In this document: positions 35,458 through 47,950 of the stretch, one piece after another
How positions within the stretch are numbered: the first letter of the stretch is position 1
Layout of the letters: each line of letters starts with the position of its first letter
From: Dichotomocladium elegans
Lineage: Eukaryota > Mucoromycota > Mucoromycetes > Mucorales > Lichtheimiaceae
NCBI GenBank assembly: GCA_025716815.1
Contig: JAIXMN010000001.1
Location: forward strand, 992,001-1,056,000
Direction of reading: 5' to 3'
Length of the DNA stretch: 64,000 nucleotides
The notes under the pieces: generated by a model
The model's input: only the letters and a program-made list of their open reading frames with translations
Database searches by the model: none
Told to the model about the DNA's origin: nothing
Position numbers and translations under genes: made by a program

Positions 35458-36637
35458 GAGCTGTGGCGTCTCAAATGGAAATAAATGAAACTTTAAGATT
35501 ACTGCGGATAGATCAGTTTCCGTATGTGTTGAGCAATAAGGAATATCTTAAAGAGTGCGTTTCATCTGAAGCGGCAGTAGCTAGAATACTTGGAATGGAA
35601 TCGAGAATGTAAAAGTGTCATTCAGAACAAAGAATAAAACTGCTTTATCCTTACTCGCACATTAGCATACAGGTGCACGTGCAAAGTTTGTTAACGCATT
35701 CGATCTGAAATAATATGGTGAAAATCAAAAGACATTTATTTATCATCAAAAGCTTGTACAAACGTTTTAACTTGTTCCTAATATAACCAGATGAACCATT
35801 GCAGTAACAAGAGCAGAAAAATAAAGGACAGCACTGTAGACTGGAGCTGTTGAGCATCAGCCGTGAGAGCAACTACTGAGAGTTGACAATTGTGGTGGGA
35901 GAGCACGGGGAAGCGGAATATGATTCCTATACGGAAAGACAAGCGCGATCTTCCATGATAGGAACCTACCTATTCGTGCGCATCCAATCGTCGTGCCCTT
36001 CGAAACCCCATATTTCTCTCCTCTCATCTAGCGACGCTAAGTTAGGATGATATTCATATCCGCAGAGAGTTCCACATGTTGAATTACCACAGCATGAACT
36101 GATTCAGCGTTATATCGCAGCACAGACCGTTCTACTCGCAAGAGAGGAACAGGATGGACTAGGGAAAGAAAGCCACTTGCCTAAGGTCTCCAACGCTATT
36201 TATTTATTTTAGGAATGTTTTGTTTTTGTAATTGCCAAGCCTAGGTTGAATGGATCACGGTGGGTTGATTCGGCAGTAAACAGCTCCCTCCCAGCTATGC
36301 TTAAATCCCTTGCGTGTAAGTTCGAGATCAGCTGCTGAGCAAAGAAAATGATATATTCGGCCAGGAGAAACTCTTCCATTCTACAAAGTGAAAAGGACTG
36401 TGGCTTTCGATAACCGGCCTATTCACTGCCATTCTGCTATCCCATCTCCCTCAAAGAAGGGAAAGAAGAAAGAAAGAAAAAGACAGATATTCATTGCACG
36501 CTAGGCTTTTCTCACGCAAAAAATTGGAAGTTAAAGGTTTCTTATATTATGCAGGAATGTTTTTTAAGCAAGTTCATTTTTATTGTAGCTAATACTCAAG
36601 GAGATGGACTACCTCTTGCATCAACCGTCAATTTTTT
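35458..36637. other. Intergenic, P450 array end to oxidase-like gene
   Basis: About 1.2 kb without a supportable gene. It contains AATAAA-type signals after the P450 and before 35,640. A search by eye for tRNA T-loops and other RNA genes found nothing convincing. Confidence 0.45.
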
Positions 36638-37583
36638 TTAGCCATGAATGGGGACCTTCGCCCACGATGCGCCGTCCTTGCGGAACAAGGTCCGCTTATT
36701 TTCTGACAAAGTGTAAGTATCAATCTCAGATAATTCTAAGAGGACAACCACAAAGTTCTCGTAGCCGCGCTCCAGCATGGCCTGTTTTCCCTCGTCCTCA
36801 TTCTTGAACCAGCCCTCGGCGTCGGTCCCACCAATCTCCAAGCTCTGAATGCGAGGAAGCTCCTCTTCGGTCTCTTCCTTGAGCTCACCCGGTGCGGTAT
36901 CCCAGCAAAACGTAGCGCGGGTACTGTCTTGCAAATCATGCCATTGGCGCAGTCGCTCAGCTTCCCAATCAAACTCGGGGGGAGCTTCTTCCTGTTGCTC
37001 TTCTGCCTTTTTATGGCGGCGATGGAACTGTGATCGGATGCGTTTGAGGAATGACTTGGTGGCTACGCTGACCTTCTCGCTCATGTCATCTTCGTTGCTT
37101 TCGGTGAGCATCTTGGAAATCTTTTTATGGACAATATGATCCTTAATGTCGTCGACGCTTGCGCCTTGTGTAAGCAGATGGAGCGTACCGCGAATGCGGA
37201 ATTGTGTCCCTTCCACTACACTGAAGAGCGAGGGTCCCGGACGGCGTCAGCCAAACAATCCGTTTCTCTTTTCTGACAAAACCACCCCCCCACATGCCAT
37301 GTATAACTCACAAGGTGGCGGCGAATTTACTGTTATCCGCCAGTTTTAAGACACGCTTGTCGCTCACACTTGTCAATAAGTCACTTGCCCATCCAGTCTC
37401 GCCGTTATTATCTTCACCAGCAAAGCCGCGGTACTCAAGTAGCTCGGCAAAAGGCTGGTTATCGGCATCGACGGTCGCGACAGACAAATATATGGCTTTC
37501 TCGGGTGCAGCAAGAGCAGCAGCGTGCGTCTTGCTTTGGAGCACCTTCTTCCAAGGAGGGTAGACGTCAACGTTTCCGGTCAT
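36638..37583 (-). CDS. FMN-binding pyridoxamine 5'-phosphate oxidase-like protein (Alr4036 type)
   Basis: Split-barrel flavin-binding protein of the Alr4036 group, related to PNP oxidase. Members bind FMN, and their reaction is mostly undefined. Two exons (37583-37312 and 37220-36638) give 284 residues. The N-terminal motif PPWKKVLQSKTHAAALAAPE and YLSVATVDADNQPFAELLEY match the start of the fold. The splice joins KFAAT to FVVEGTQFRIRGTLHLL, the characteristic strand pair. A charged, helical insert of ~90 residues (KRIRSQFHRRHKKAEEQQEE) precedes the C-terminal strands FVVVLLELSEIDTYTLSENK. The final GASWAKVPIHG is typical. The PNP-oxidase substrate residues cannot be judged by eye, so vitamin B6 synthesis should not be assumed. 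Confidence 0.85.
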
Positions 37584-38645
37584 AGTGTATAAACACGCCT
37601 AATGTGTTTAAGAGAAAGGTGGTTTGTATGAAGCAAGTGAAACAAAGCACAGCCACCATTTATATAAACACATAACCCTGGTTCCGCCTTTCCGATGTAC
37701 ATGGCGAATGAAGCCAGAACGGAACTATGCGCTACAGTGGCACAACAGCCGTGTAACACCTATCCGCCAAGCACAACAATCGACTTTACACATCACTAAA
37801 AATAAACTATGTCTAGTAGAATGCTGAAATGCGCCATACCACCGATATTCATTAGTTGAAAGCGACATGCTGAAAGAAAGCATATGTTTGATTGGCTCAT
37901 TCACGACAGTGCAGTGCTTTTTCTCCCAGTAACATTGTTCACCAAACAGTCTAATTTCACTCGGAGGGATTTTGAAAGTTCGCTTGGCGGACTGTTTACA
38001 GTCCCTTTTGATATCGCTTCGAGTTCTCTCTCTTTGTTGAACTTTGGCAAAGGACTTCAATCGAGTGACACGATAGAGGATGCCAATACACAATGTATGT
38101 GCTTGATGACTCTTGTGCTTCTTCAACCGGATGTAGACCTACACATGACACTTCGTTATGCAATAACTGTCGATCTCAGCTTTGTAGCGGATAGAGACTC
38201 GTATTTCAATAGCTCTATTGGAATAAGAGTAGTTGTAGTCTAAAACATTCCAATATGGGTAGTGTTGTGAATCCGTGAACACCGGTGGATAAGTTATTAC
38301 AATATTTCAAGACGATGATTCGACATTCAGACGTTTTGGATTACCGCCTATACTGTATGGTGATTACCCAAATATCATTAATATTGGAAATGCAGTATCA
38401 ATCGACAATAGGGCCACAGAGTTCGTCGCTTGCTCAGAGACCTTACATAACGAGGATGGAAGAGTCAGAAAGACAATTACCTTTTAAGGTTATGTGAAAA
38501 AGTACCTCGATCGTACACATAAGGAACGGAATGTTAGCTTGAGAGCGGAGATTCGACCCGATGAATCTGTGTAGGCCGATGCGTTGCCTGTTCTTTTCAC
38601 GCCTGCTTCTGTATCTCCTTCTTCTACTTTGGTTTATATTCGCTC
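37584..38645. other. Intergenic with an unrecognised antisense open frame
   Basis: The longest open frame is on the minus strand, 37,725-38,126 (134 codons, with ...CTVVNEPIKHMLSFSMSLS). A plus-strand frame overlaps it. Neither has a domain I recognise. It could be remains of a mobile element, but I cannot support that. Confidence 0.35.
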
Positions 38646-40216
38646 ATGGGCAATCACAACTCCAATGAAGACATGCAGACTCATTTTCAGGATCCCCCTC
38701 CAGAAATTCCTAGCATGGTCGGTGGGCGCTTCCGTGTCGGCGAGAGGTTTGCCGCCGGGAGTTTTGGTGTACTTTATGAAGGTATCTATGCACTCACTTT
38801 TTTTACTACCCTTCTGTCTGGTCGTCCATCATTTTGCTTCAACTAAAACGATAACTGAATGATGTGCCGTCGCAACGATTGTTGGCGCATATCTGTGCCT
38901 TTTCTAATAGGTGTCGATGCTCAGACTGAGCAGCCCGTCGCTGTCAAGTTGGAACGATGCTGCCCTGCTACACTTCAACTTCACGAAGAGTATGAGGTTT
39001 ACAAGACACTCTCGGGCGCACGTAAAGTACAAGTCGAAAGCGAGATAGAGATAATCTGAGAAGGATAGGAGGATGACTACTGACTCAACTCTTCATCCGG
39101 CTGTGGTAAACAGCTGGATTTCCCACAATGTACTATTACGGTCAGGAGGGCGGGTATAACATCCTGGTTATGGAGCTGTTGGGACCCAGTCTTGAGGAGT
39201 TGCTTGATATTTGCGAAAGACAATTCAGCGTAAAGACGGTTGCTATGGTTGCTAAGCGTCTGGTGAGAGCCGTTTTGCGCGTGCATTCTTCATTCGTTGG
39301 AGCATTGCCTTATTTCTTCCCCTTTAGATTCGTCTTTTGCAGGTTATTCACAACGCAGGACTGATCTACAGGGATGTGAAACCAGATAACTTTCTCATTG
39401 GGCGTCCAAATACGGCCACAGCGAATGACCTGTTTATTATCGATTTTGGAATGAGTAAAACCTACAGGGATCCAAAGACAGGTGCACATGTATCCTTCTC
39501 CGAGCGAGGTTCGCTTTCAGGAACAGCACGTTATATGAGTTTGCATGCGCATGCTGGTGAAGGTAAGATATAACAGAAGATTAAAGAAACGGGGCTTTTG
39601 AGATGACAACTTAATCAGGCTAAATAATGACGCACATGGCTAAAGAACAGTCCCGAAGAGATGACATGGAATCACTCGGTTACGTGCTGCTATATCTTTT
39701 GCGAGGTTCCTTACCATGGCAAGGTGTGACCGCAAAAACGGACGAGGAGAAATATGGAATGATTGAAGAAATTAAGGACAATACGCCCATTGCACAATTA
39801 TGTGCAGGCTTTCCAGGTAAATAGAAAATGCGGCATATGACAGGCCAATCGAGTGATGATTAAGCCGTACATACACATGCTTACACGTTTTTTTAACGCA
39901 ACAAAAAAAATATGTATTTACATTCACCCAGCTGAATTTAACATATACTTGCATTATGTCCGTAAGCTTAAATTCTCTGAAGATCCAGATTATGATTTCT
40001 GTGTCGGGTTATTTGACAAGGCGCTTAAAAGAATTGATTCTCAAGATGATGGTCAATTCGATTGGATGTTGATCAACAACGGGGAAGGATGGAAGGTGAG
40101 CATTCATATAGGATGCCTAAAGAAGTATATGCTCCAAATAGAATCATGCTTACTCGCTCTTTGTCTAGGCTTCCGAACCCAAGAAAAAGAAGGAGCCTTT
40201 GATGCTAACTTATTAG
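38646..40216 (+). CDS. Casein kinase 1 family Ser/Thr kinase
   Basis: CK1 kinase, a regulator of trafficking, nutrient sensing and morphogenesis. Seven exons (38646-38781, 38911-39021, 39114-39262, 39328-39562, 39646-39816, 39932-40095, 40169-40216) give 337 residues. Gly-loop [11 protein letters not shown], catalytic Lys in VAVKLERC, loop [13 protein letters not shown] and DFG in [12 protein letters not shown] are all intact, as is the CK1 signature [20 protein letters not shown]. The segment before it reads [11 protein letters not shown] where most CK1s have SINTHLG-type sequence. The Gly-loop is closest to the plasma-membrane Yck type. However, the protein stops soon after the kinase domain with [15 protein letters not shown], so the long Gln-rich tail and terminal Cys pair of Yck proteins are absent. 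The short lysine cluster could act as a nuclear or membrane signal. Confidence 0.92.
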
Positions 40217-41155
40217 AATGATATGCTCCGCTGTGTTTAACTTGAATTCAATGGCATTGTATGTAGTTGTGTACAAGAGAAGGATATGTGAAAGGGCTGA
40301 AAGTTCAATTTTTTTATATACAAACTAAGTGTGTATACACATGTTCCAAGAAAAAAGGATGCAGTCATATATACACTTTGAACGTCAGTTTCAGTTTTCT
40401 CATTTGTTTACTTGGCCAGGGCACAAATAATCGGTTTCCTGACATGTACTGCATCAATTCGGATCGTGATAATTAAAATACTGAGCATGTGAGTACATTG
40501 ACGATATTGCTATCACTTTCCTGATATCCACCTATGAATGGAAACATACTGCTTTCTCTATCTCGTTAGTTTCTTCTTTAGGAGCATCCACATACAAAAC
40601 CCTTCACAAATGATTAGAACAGAAATGTCCTATATTCTCAAGTTCCAAAAGGACAGAAAAGTAACAGTAAAGGCGAGGAGGAAATCCAGCTATACATCCC
40701 TCCGTTCGAAGAATGAGACGAGATTTGAAGCTATGGGCTTCATTTGATGTTAGAATACATAATTGGCATATTAACGGATCAGATAAGCTTTTAGGGCACT
40801 ATAACATTCCAGATAATTCAGAATGCCCATTAATTTAAGGTCTTTACAATTACCCAGAAGACATACTAATGTTCCTCGTATTCAATGCGTAGACAAATAT
40901 ACTGTAACGCACGCGTTATTAACATTTGCTCATTGAACACCCTGAAGTTTCAGTATATATCTGCTCTGATAATGTAGGAGACACTGTCGTTATCACACTG
41001 AATTCTCTGTGGTGCATATTGTTATTATTTTTGTAGTTGGCGCAATGGTCTCAATGCAATTGCGATATATTTATAATTTTAGAATCGCTCAAGTTTGGCA
41101 GATTAGAGCATACATATATTATATATATGTGTATACATGTAAATGTGGATGATAT
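40217..41155. other. AT-rich convergent intergenic region
   Basis: Between the 3' ends of the CK1 gene and the ketopantoate reductase. No coding or RNA signal seen. Confidence 0.5.
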
Positions 41156-42132
41156 TTATTTAGCGCCACTAACGATCTCTTTGGCATGCACGGTATTAAC
41201 TAGAAATTCATTGGTGGGTGCAGGAATATTCCGCGTGCGCGCCAGGCGGACGAGGTATCCGTTAATATAGTCAATCTCGGTCTTCCGATTTGCTCGCATA
41301 TCCTGCACTGTGGAGCAAGTGTTATTAGCTGCGATTTTCATCATGCCCTTGACAAGTTCAGTGAGCTCGTCTGCGGATGCGTCAAGCTCGGTCAAGATCT
41401 TGCTAGCCTCTTCGCACACGTTGCGCATGAGTTTCAGACCATATGGATTCTCGAGGAGTTCTCCGTTACGACAATCGATGATAGCAGCAATCGGGTTGAT
41501 GCCGGCGTTGACCACGAGTTTGCGCATCATACGCCGTCGAAGTTCCTCCCATTTGTAAACAGCCGAGTTAAATTCAGGGATATCTTGGAATGCTTTCATG
41601 ACACTGTTGGCCCGGAATGGATCAGAGTGAGGCATGGCGCCTAACATGAGTCCCCCTCAGGATCGTTCCATCCTGAATAGTGGTTGATGCAGAAGGGTTT
41701 GATGCGCTCGACAGAATGTCGATTGACGCCAACGATGACAGAGGGAGCATCCGTCATCTTCGGCCACAGCGTCTCGAGGAGCTCCTCAGCCAGACCCATA
41801 CCGTTCTGCAAGAGGACCAGGGTACTCGAGGGCGTCAGATAAGACTGAACAGAACGCACGGCTCCAATCGCATGCTGTGCCTTGGTGGCCACCACAAGCG
41901 CCTCGATAGGGGGACATGCGGGAGACATGTCTGCAAGAGATTCGGCATTGAAATCAGGAATGGAAACCGGATCTTTGTCCGAACGATTGTAAGTGATAGC
42001 AGTTTTGTTCAGTTCTTTGAAATCTTGAACGGCTGATTGGCTCCGGAGCAGGAGGGTGACCGGGTAACGGGGGCGAAGAACGGAGGCAACGTGGCAACCG
42101 ATAGCGCCGGTACCGAGTATATGAAAGCGCAT
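41156..42132 (-). CDS. 2-dehydropantoate 2-reductase with a one-base frameshift
   Basis: Ketopantoate reductase makes pantoate with NADPH, the step before pantothenate and CoA. The start MRFHILGTGAIGCHVASVL has the Rossmann GxGxxG motif. VVATKAQ, LQNGMGLAEEL and VNRHSVERI follow. The C-terminal domain has the conserved Lys/Asn patch KLVVNAGINPIAAI and ends SGAK. The two halves lie in different frames. At 41652-41656 the coding strand has five Gs where six would read ...NDPEG-GLMLGAMPHSD. The shift places a stop within six codons. Either the genome sequence lost one base in the homopolymer or the allele is broken. No intron explains the shift. Everything else is well kept (~325 residues), so I lean to a sequence error or very recent lesion. 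Confidence 0.8.
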
Positions 42133-42657
42133 GAAGAACAGAGTCAGGGACGTTCCGGTAAGTGGCTTTGCACCCTTTTTATTATGTAACGTCGGACAAT
42201 TCACGGTGGTGACACGAGCGTCGCGTAGATAAATACGTTGATTGTTCTTTCCAAAAACTTCTTTAAGAAAACTCCTTTACAGCGTTGATATCAATCCTGC
42301 TTAGTTATTGCGGACATATATCCATTTATTTTGTGATATTTTTCCCTAAAGTGAATTGCAAGCGGTATCTGCGGAACCAACTGCCAGAGTAGATGTATTA
42401 CCACCAGCTACTCACGTGTAGCCGTTTATGCTGCTTGAATCCTTAGTATCGCATTGTCTCGGAAGACAAATATCAAAATCCCTGCTATTAAACACCGAAG
42501 CAGGGTACCTTTTGTCGGAGCATTAAAATATGCTACATTTGTAATACTTTTTGTTGTTATGAATTGAAGTCCGAAGTCAGTGGAAGAAGGATGATCACCC
42601 AGCGTTGAGAGGAGATACTCGTTTACAAGGGGCAGAAGTACTCTGGCAAGGCGAATT
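42133..42657. other. Spacer between the reductase and its decayed copy
   Basis: Upstream region of the reductase gene. No other feature recognised. Confidence 0.45.
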
Positions 42658-43225
42658 AACTAGCTGGTTAAATAGTTGATCTCCGTCTTACGCCTCGATT
42701 TGATGTCCTGGATAGAGGTACAGTTTGTCTCGTGTAGTCGATCAGCATCATCAAATCCTCAGCGGGACTTTTCAGCTCGGTAAGAATGGCTGCTTCCTTG
42801 CAAACACCGAAAGCGCGATTGAGACGGTATGTCTTACCGATAAGATTCCGATTCTGGCACTCGAGGCGAGCGGTGGTCGGACTGATCCTGGCGCTGACTG
42901 TAAATCAGATAAGGTTTCACAGCGCGAAAAGCTTCCACTGATTGTTGCGACTTCGCGCCGACGGCACGGGTCTCAATGGGCTGTTCAGCTGGACAATTCG
43001 CTAAGGCTTCTGCATCAATTCGTTAATAAGAATGGTGCCAATGTCAGGGCAAGTATAGCTAATGATGTTCTTGTTGGTATCCCTGAAGATATTGGCTGCG
43101 GTCTGGGAGCGCTGAAGTAGACTCACTGGGCTATTAATTTGTAACAGAGGCGCGATGCGGCGCGCCCAATCGCACCGCTGCCAAGGGTATGGAAAACGAA
43201 GCTGTGAGAGCTGAGAAGAAGCCAT
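42658..43225 (-). pseudogene. Decayed second copy of ketopantoate reductase
   Basis: Minus-strand fragments match the neighbouring reductase in order: FVFHTLGSGAIGRAASRL (for the Rossmann start), then in another frame PVSLLQRSQTAANIFRDTNK (for PVTLLLRSQSAVQDFKELNK), and near the left end CKEAAILTEL plus GRKTEINYLTS (for CEEASKILTEL and NRKTEIDYING). The middle of the gene is largely missing, since the whole copy is under 600 bases. It lies directly upstream in the same orientation, so it is a tandem duplicate that has died. Confidence 0.8.
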
Positions 43226-43971
43226 AATATCTTTATCCAGAGTGAAGATGCCATATGACACACTGATTGCTCAGGACGGTTGAAGTACAATGACGACATA
43301 GCTTTTTTGCAATTTCCTACTTCTCCAAATTGCTTTGAGGTACAAGCAAAGCTCTCATTCAATTTCTGCAATGCATGGAAAACAATTCTTTCAGTTCCTC
43401 GAGTATTCATAGGACAATATACTTAATTGCTCAATCTCTAACGGAATGGCAGACATTCTACGTAATCAAGCTATTCCTATATTTCCTATACATCTATGTG
43501 CAAAAGTCACAGCGTTAGATGTCGTAGGCGAGACACTGTAACCACAGGTAACCCGTTGCGTTTGTACCAAGCAATTACGTAGCATTATCTACTCGGACCC
43601 GGGATAGCCCGCTTGCTCAAAAAATTGCTCGTGGTTTGGTACGTTGGACTGCATGCTGTAGCTTAAACCAGGTACCAAGGTCTGGATGTCAATTCACGTT
43701 CAGCCATGCCGCTGGTTGCTACGGCAATAAAGATAATGTCACCAACGCGTCTTTGCTACCGACTCGTTATTGCCACATAAAAATCACGCCAAAAGAGCAG
43801 AATGTCTCTTCGCCACCCCTCAGAGTACGCACTTCGCCCGTCTCGTGACTGCTTACTGGGGCAACTTCCGATGGTGGGGAGACGCTAGTGCTCCGACGCA
43901 AATGGGTGCTGATACTGTTCCATTAAAAGCTTTTGGGGTACATCCAAAAGAAGAACGACCTTGACACCTCC
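43226..43971. other. Divergent upstream region of the SF3B3 gene
   Basis: No gene supported. It must hold the SF3B3 promoter. Short open frames on both strands lack domains. Confidence 0.45.
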
Positions 43972-46900
43972 ATGTTCTTGTATAATCTTACGGTGAGCCC
44001 GTCGACGGCCATCAATCAAGCCATCCACGGCAATTTTTCTGGAACCAAACAGCAGGAAATCATCGTTGCTCGCAACACGCGTATCGAGCTGCTGAGACCT
44101 GATCCTAACACCGGCAAGATCTATACACTTCTGTCCCATGAAGTATTCGGCTTAGTTCGGCGGATTGCTCCATTCCGGCTGACTGGCGGCAGCAAGGGTA
44201 AAAATGGATAATAATTTTCGATGACGCGTGTCAGGCAGTATTAACATCACCAATCCTCTCACATCTCATCCAGATTATGTTGTTGTCGGCTCTGATTCTG
44301 GCCGTATCGTTATTCTGGAATATAATCCAACGAAAAACATTTTTGAAAAAGTGCATCAGGAGACGTATGGAAAAACAGGCGCAAGGCGTATCGTTCCTGG
44401 TCAATATCTCGCAACCGATCCAAAAGGCCGTGCGGTAATGATTGGTGCCATGGAGAAACAAAAGCTCGTTTACATTCTGAATCGCGACTCGGCCGCACGA
44501 TTGACGATATCTTCTCCTTTGGAAGCACACAAGAGCCATTCACTCATTTACGATATCGCTGGGCTTGATGTGGGTTTCGAGAATCCTGTGTTTGCTTGTC
44601 TTGAAGTGGATTACGCAGATGCGGACCAGGATATATCAGAAGATGCAGCGAAAAATGCCGAGAAGCTGTTGACATATTATGAACTCGACCTTGGTCTCAA
44701 TCACGTTGTTCGGAAATGGAGTGAACCTGTTCATTCTCGCTCAAATATGCTTATTCCCGGTAAGAAAAGATAGCCGGCTATATTGAAAAGAGACGAAGCG
44801 GTTGCTTAGTATGTCTTTAGTACCTGGCGGTGTTGATGGACCTTCCGGTGTTCTTGTGTGTTCCGAGAATTTTATTACGTATAAGCACCAAGACATGCCC
44901 GAACAGCGCATTCCTATTCCTCGCCGAGCTCAACCACTCGAAGACAATACACGCGGCGTTATCATTGCGACATACGCTCTCCACAAAATGAAAATCAATA
45001 AGCAGACTCAGTTCTTCTTCTTGTTGCAAACCGAAGATGGCGATATTTTCAAGGTGACAATGGATCATGCAGATGGTGAAGTACAGGGAATGACGATCAA
45101 GTATTTCGATACCATTCCAGTGACTACTTCTATGTGCATTTTGAAAAGCGGCTTCCTCTTTGCCGCATGCGAATCTGGCAATCAGTAAGTCGCGTACCAA
45201 AAAAAAAGAGAAATTCATGGGGTCGGTATTGACACAATATCGTAGTCAGTTATTCTCCTTCGAGAGTTTGGGCGACGATCCCGACGATCCCGAGATTACT
45301 TCTGCTGATTTTATGGAAGCAGAACAGGCTCAGGATGAAATCCCTCTAGTATACTATACACCGCGACCTTTAAAAAATCTGCTCCCCGTCGATGAAATAG
45401 AATCGATGGCGCCCTTGCTTGACGCTAAGGTTTATAACCTTGCAGATGAGGAGACTCCTCGAATCTATGGTGTTTGCGGCCGCGGCGCTCGATCGTCTTT
45501 GCGTATCCTCAATCAAGGTCTTGAGGCTGCCGAGCTAGCTGTCAGTGAACTTCCTGGCAATCCTAGCGCTGTTTGGACTACTAAGCTTCGAAGGGACGAT
45601 GAATATCATGCCTACATTGTTGTTTCATTCGCGAATGCAACACTTGTCCTTTCAATTGGTGAAACCGTCGAAGAAGTGATGGATACTGGTCTGCTGACCA
45701 CAACGCCGACAATTGCGATTCAGCAGCTAGGCGAAGACGACATTGTCCAAGTGTATCCTCAAGGCATTCGACACATTCGAGCCGATCGTCGAGTGAATGA
45801 ATGGCGAACACCCGGCGGCCAGGCGATCATCAATGCAGCCACAAACAATAGGCAAATCGCGATTGCTTTATCGGGAGGAGAGATCGTTTATTTTGAATTA
45901 GATAACATGGGTCAGCTAAACGAACACCAGGAACGAAAGCAGATGGCATCTAATATCACCTGCCTTGCTATCGGTGATGTTCCAGAAGGTCGCCAGCGAT
46001 CACGCTATCTGGCAGTCGGCTGTGATGATGAGACTGTCCGAATTCTGAGGCTCGATCCCGATGATTGCCTTGAATCCATCTCCATGCAAGCTCTGCAAGG
46101 AGTACCATCCAGCTTATGTATTATCGAGATGCTCGACAAGGGTACTGAAAAAGGACAGGGAACTCAATATCTCAATATCGGTCTGATGAACGGTATCCTG
46201 GTCCGGAATATCTTGGACAATATCACTGGTCAGCTGTCGGATACTCGCACTCGATTCATCGGTGCGCGAAGCGTCAAGCTTTTCAAGATCTCTGTCCAGG
46301 GTCGTCCTGCTGTTCTGGCGCTGTCTACGAAGCCATGGGTTAGTTATACCTTCCAGAGCCGCTTATATCTTACACCCCTAAGCTATGAAATGCTTGAGTC
46401 CGGAAGCATGTTTATAAGCGAGCAGTGTCCAGAAGGTGTTGTTGCAATTGCAGGCAACGTGCTACGCATTTTCACAATCGAGAAGCTTGGCCAAATCTTT
46501 AATCAAATCGCTATCCCACTGAAATATACTCCCCGCAAGTTCGTCCTCCATCCCGGCAGCAAGACATTTGTCGTCATCGAAACCGACCATGCAACTTACT
46601 CTCCGGCGGAGATCAAGAAGGGCCTTGCCGAGAAGGAGAGTGAGGGGGTCGAGTATGATCCTTCCATCATGGAGTTGGATCCGGCACAGTTTGGGCACAT
46701 TCGCAATGTCCCAGGCAAATGGGCAAGTTGCATCCGACTTTTGGACCCTTTCCAAGGAGAGACGCTTCAATTGATCGAATTGGAGGACAACGAGGCTGCG
46801 TTTAGTGTGGCGATGGTCCAATTCCGCACGAACCCGCACACTACTCTGCAAGGCGAGCAATTTGTTGTTGTTGGCACTGCAAAGGATGTTAGACTTGCAC

Positions 46901-47950
46901 CTCGGTCGTGCACGGCCGGATATTTGCATGTATATAAGTTTGTTCAAGAGAATGGAAGAACCCAGTTGCACCTTTTACACAAGACCGAGATCGACGATGT
47001 TCCAACAGCTCTTCTTGGTTTCCAGGGGCGATTATTAGCTGGTGTTGGTAAAGCACTTCGTCTATATGATGTTGGACGAAAAAAGATGCTGCGAAAATCC
47101 GAGACAAGGGTAAGAGCACTGGGGTTCGTAATTCGTCGGTGAATGCTAAGAAACTCATATGCGTGCATAGAGCGTTCCTAATGCTGTTGTTTCGTTGCAT
47201 ACCCAAGGAGACCGTATCATTGTGACAGATGTCCAAGAATCAGTACATTATGCTGTCTATATACATTCGGATAATCGCATCCTGGTGTTTGCGGATGACA
47301 CGGCACCGCGCTGGACGACGGCGTCAATCATGGTTGATTATGACACTGTAGCCGGCGGTGATAAATTTGGTAATTTCTTTGTAAACCGACTCCCCACGAG
47401 TGTTAGCCACGACGTAGATGAAGACACAACCGGAAGTCGCATCATACATGAGAAAGGATATCTGCAAGGTGCTCCAAATAAGGTAGGCCCGCCGTTTTCT
47501 TGCTTGTTTTTCCTAATACGTCGCGATGGCTTGAGCCGCAAGCTAATTCATTCATTCTAGGTTGAAAATATCTGCCATTACTTTATGGGTGATATCATCA
47601 CATCATTGCATCGGACGGCGTTGATCACTGGCGGCCGTGAAGTCCTGCTGGTGACGACCTTGCTTGGATCCATCAGTATTCTCATACCGTTTGTGTCACG
47701 TGAGGATGTTGAGTTCTTCCAGACGCTCGAGATGCACATGCGAGAAGAAGCACCTCCATTGGCGGGTCGTGACCATTTGGCATACCGTAGCTTCTACATA
47801 CCTGTCAAATCGGTGATCGATGGTGATCTTTGCGAACAGTATAATTCCCTCCCGGCAGAGAAAAAGCGAGCTATTGCGGATGAACTTGACCGGACTGTGG
47901 GTGATGTGCAAAAGAAGATCGAAGATATGCGGGTTCGATCAGGCTTTTAA
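43972..47950 (+). CDS. Splicing factor 3B subunit 3 (Rse1/SAP130)
   Basis: Large beta-propeller protein of the U2 snRNP SF3b complex, needed for branch-site recognition. It is related in fold to DDB1. Six exons (43972-44197, 44274-44759, 44821-45184, 45246-47109, 47171-47482, 47561-47950) give 1213 residues, close to the human length. The start [20 protein letters not shown] is the standard one. Conserved blocks include [16 protein letters not shown] sequence, [95 protein letters not shown] and a terminal RVRSGF-like end. One 1.9 kb exon carries most of the propellers. It is convergent with the NPC2-like gene. Confidence 0.97.

Noticed and set aside
44210..44273. Alternative SF3B3 exon start giving [12 protein letters not shown] before DYVVVG
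   Set aside because: The human and yeast proteins go straight from the TGG-K segment to [10 protein letters not shown]. The acceptor at 44,273 keeps phase and matches; the longer form adds residues foreign to the family.
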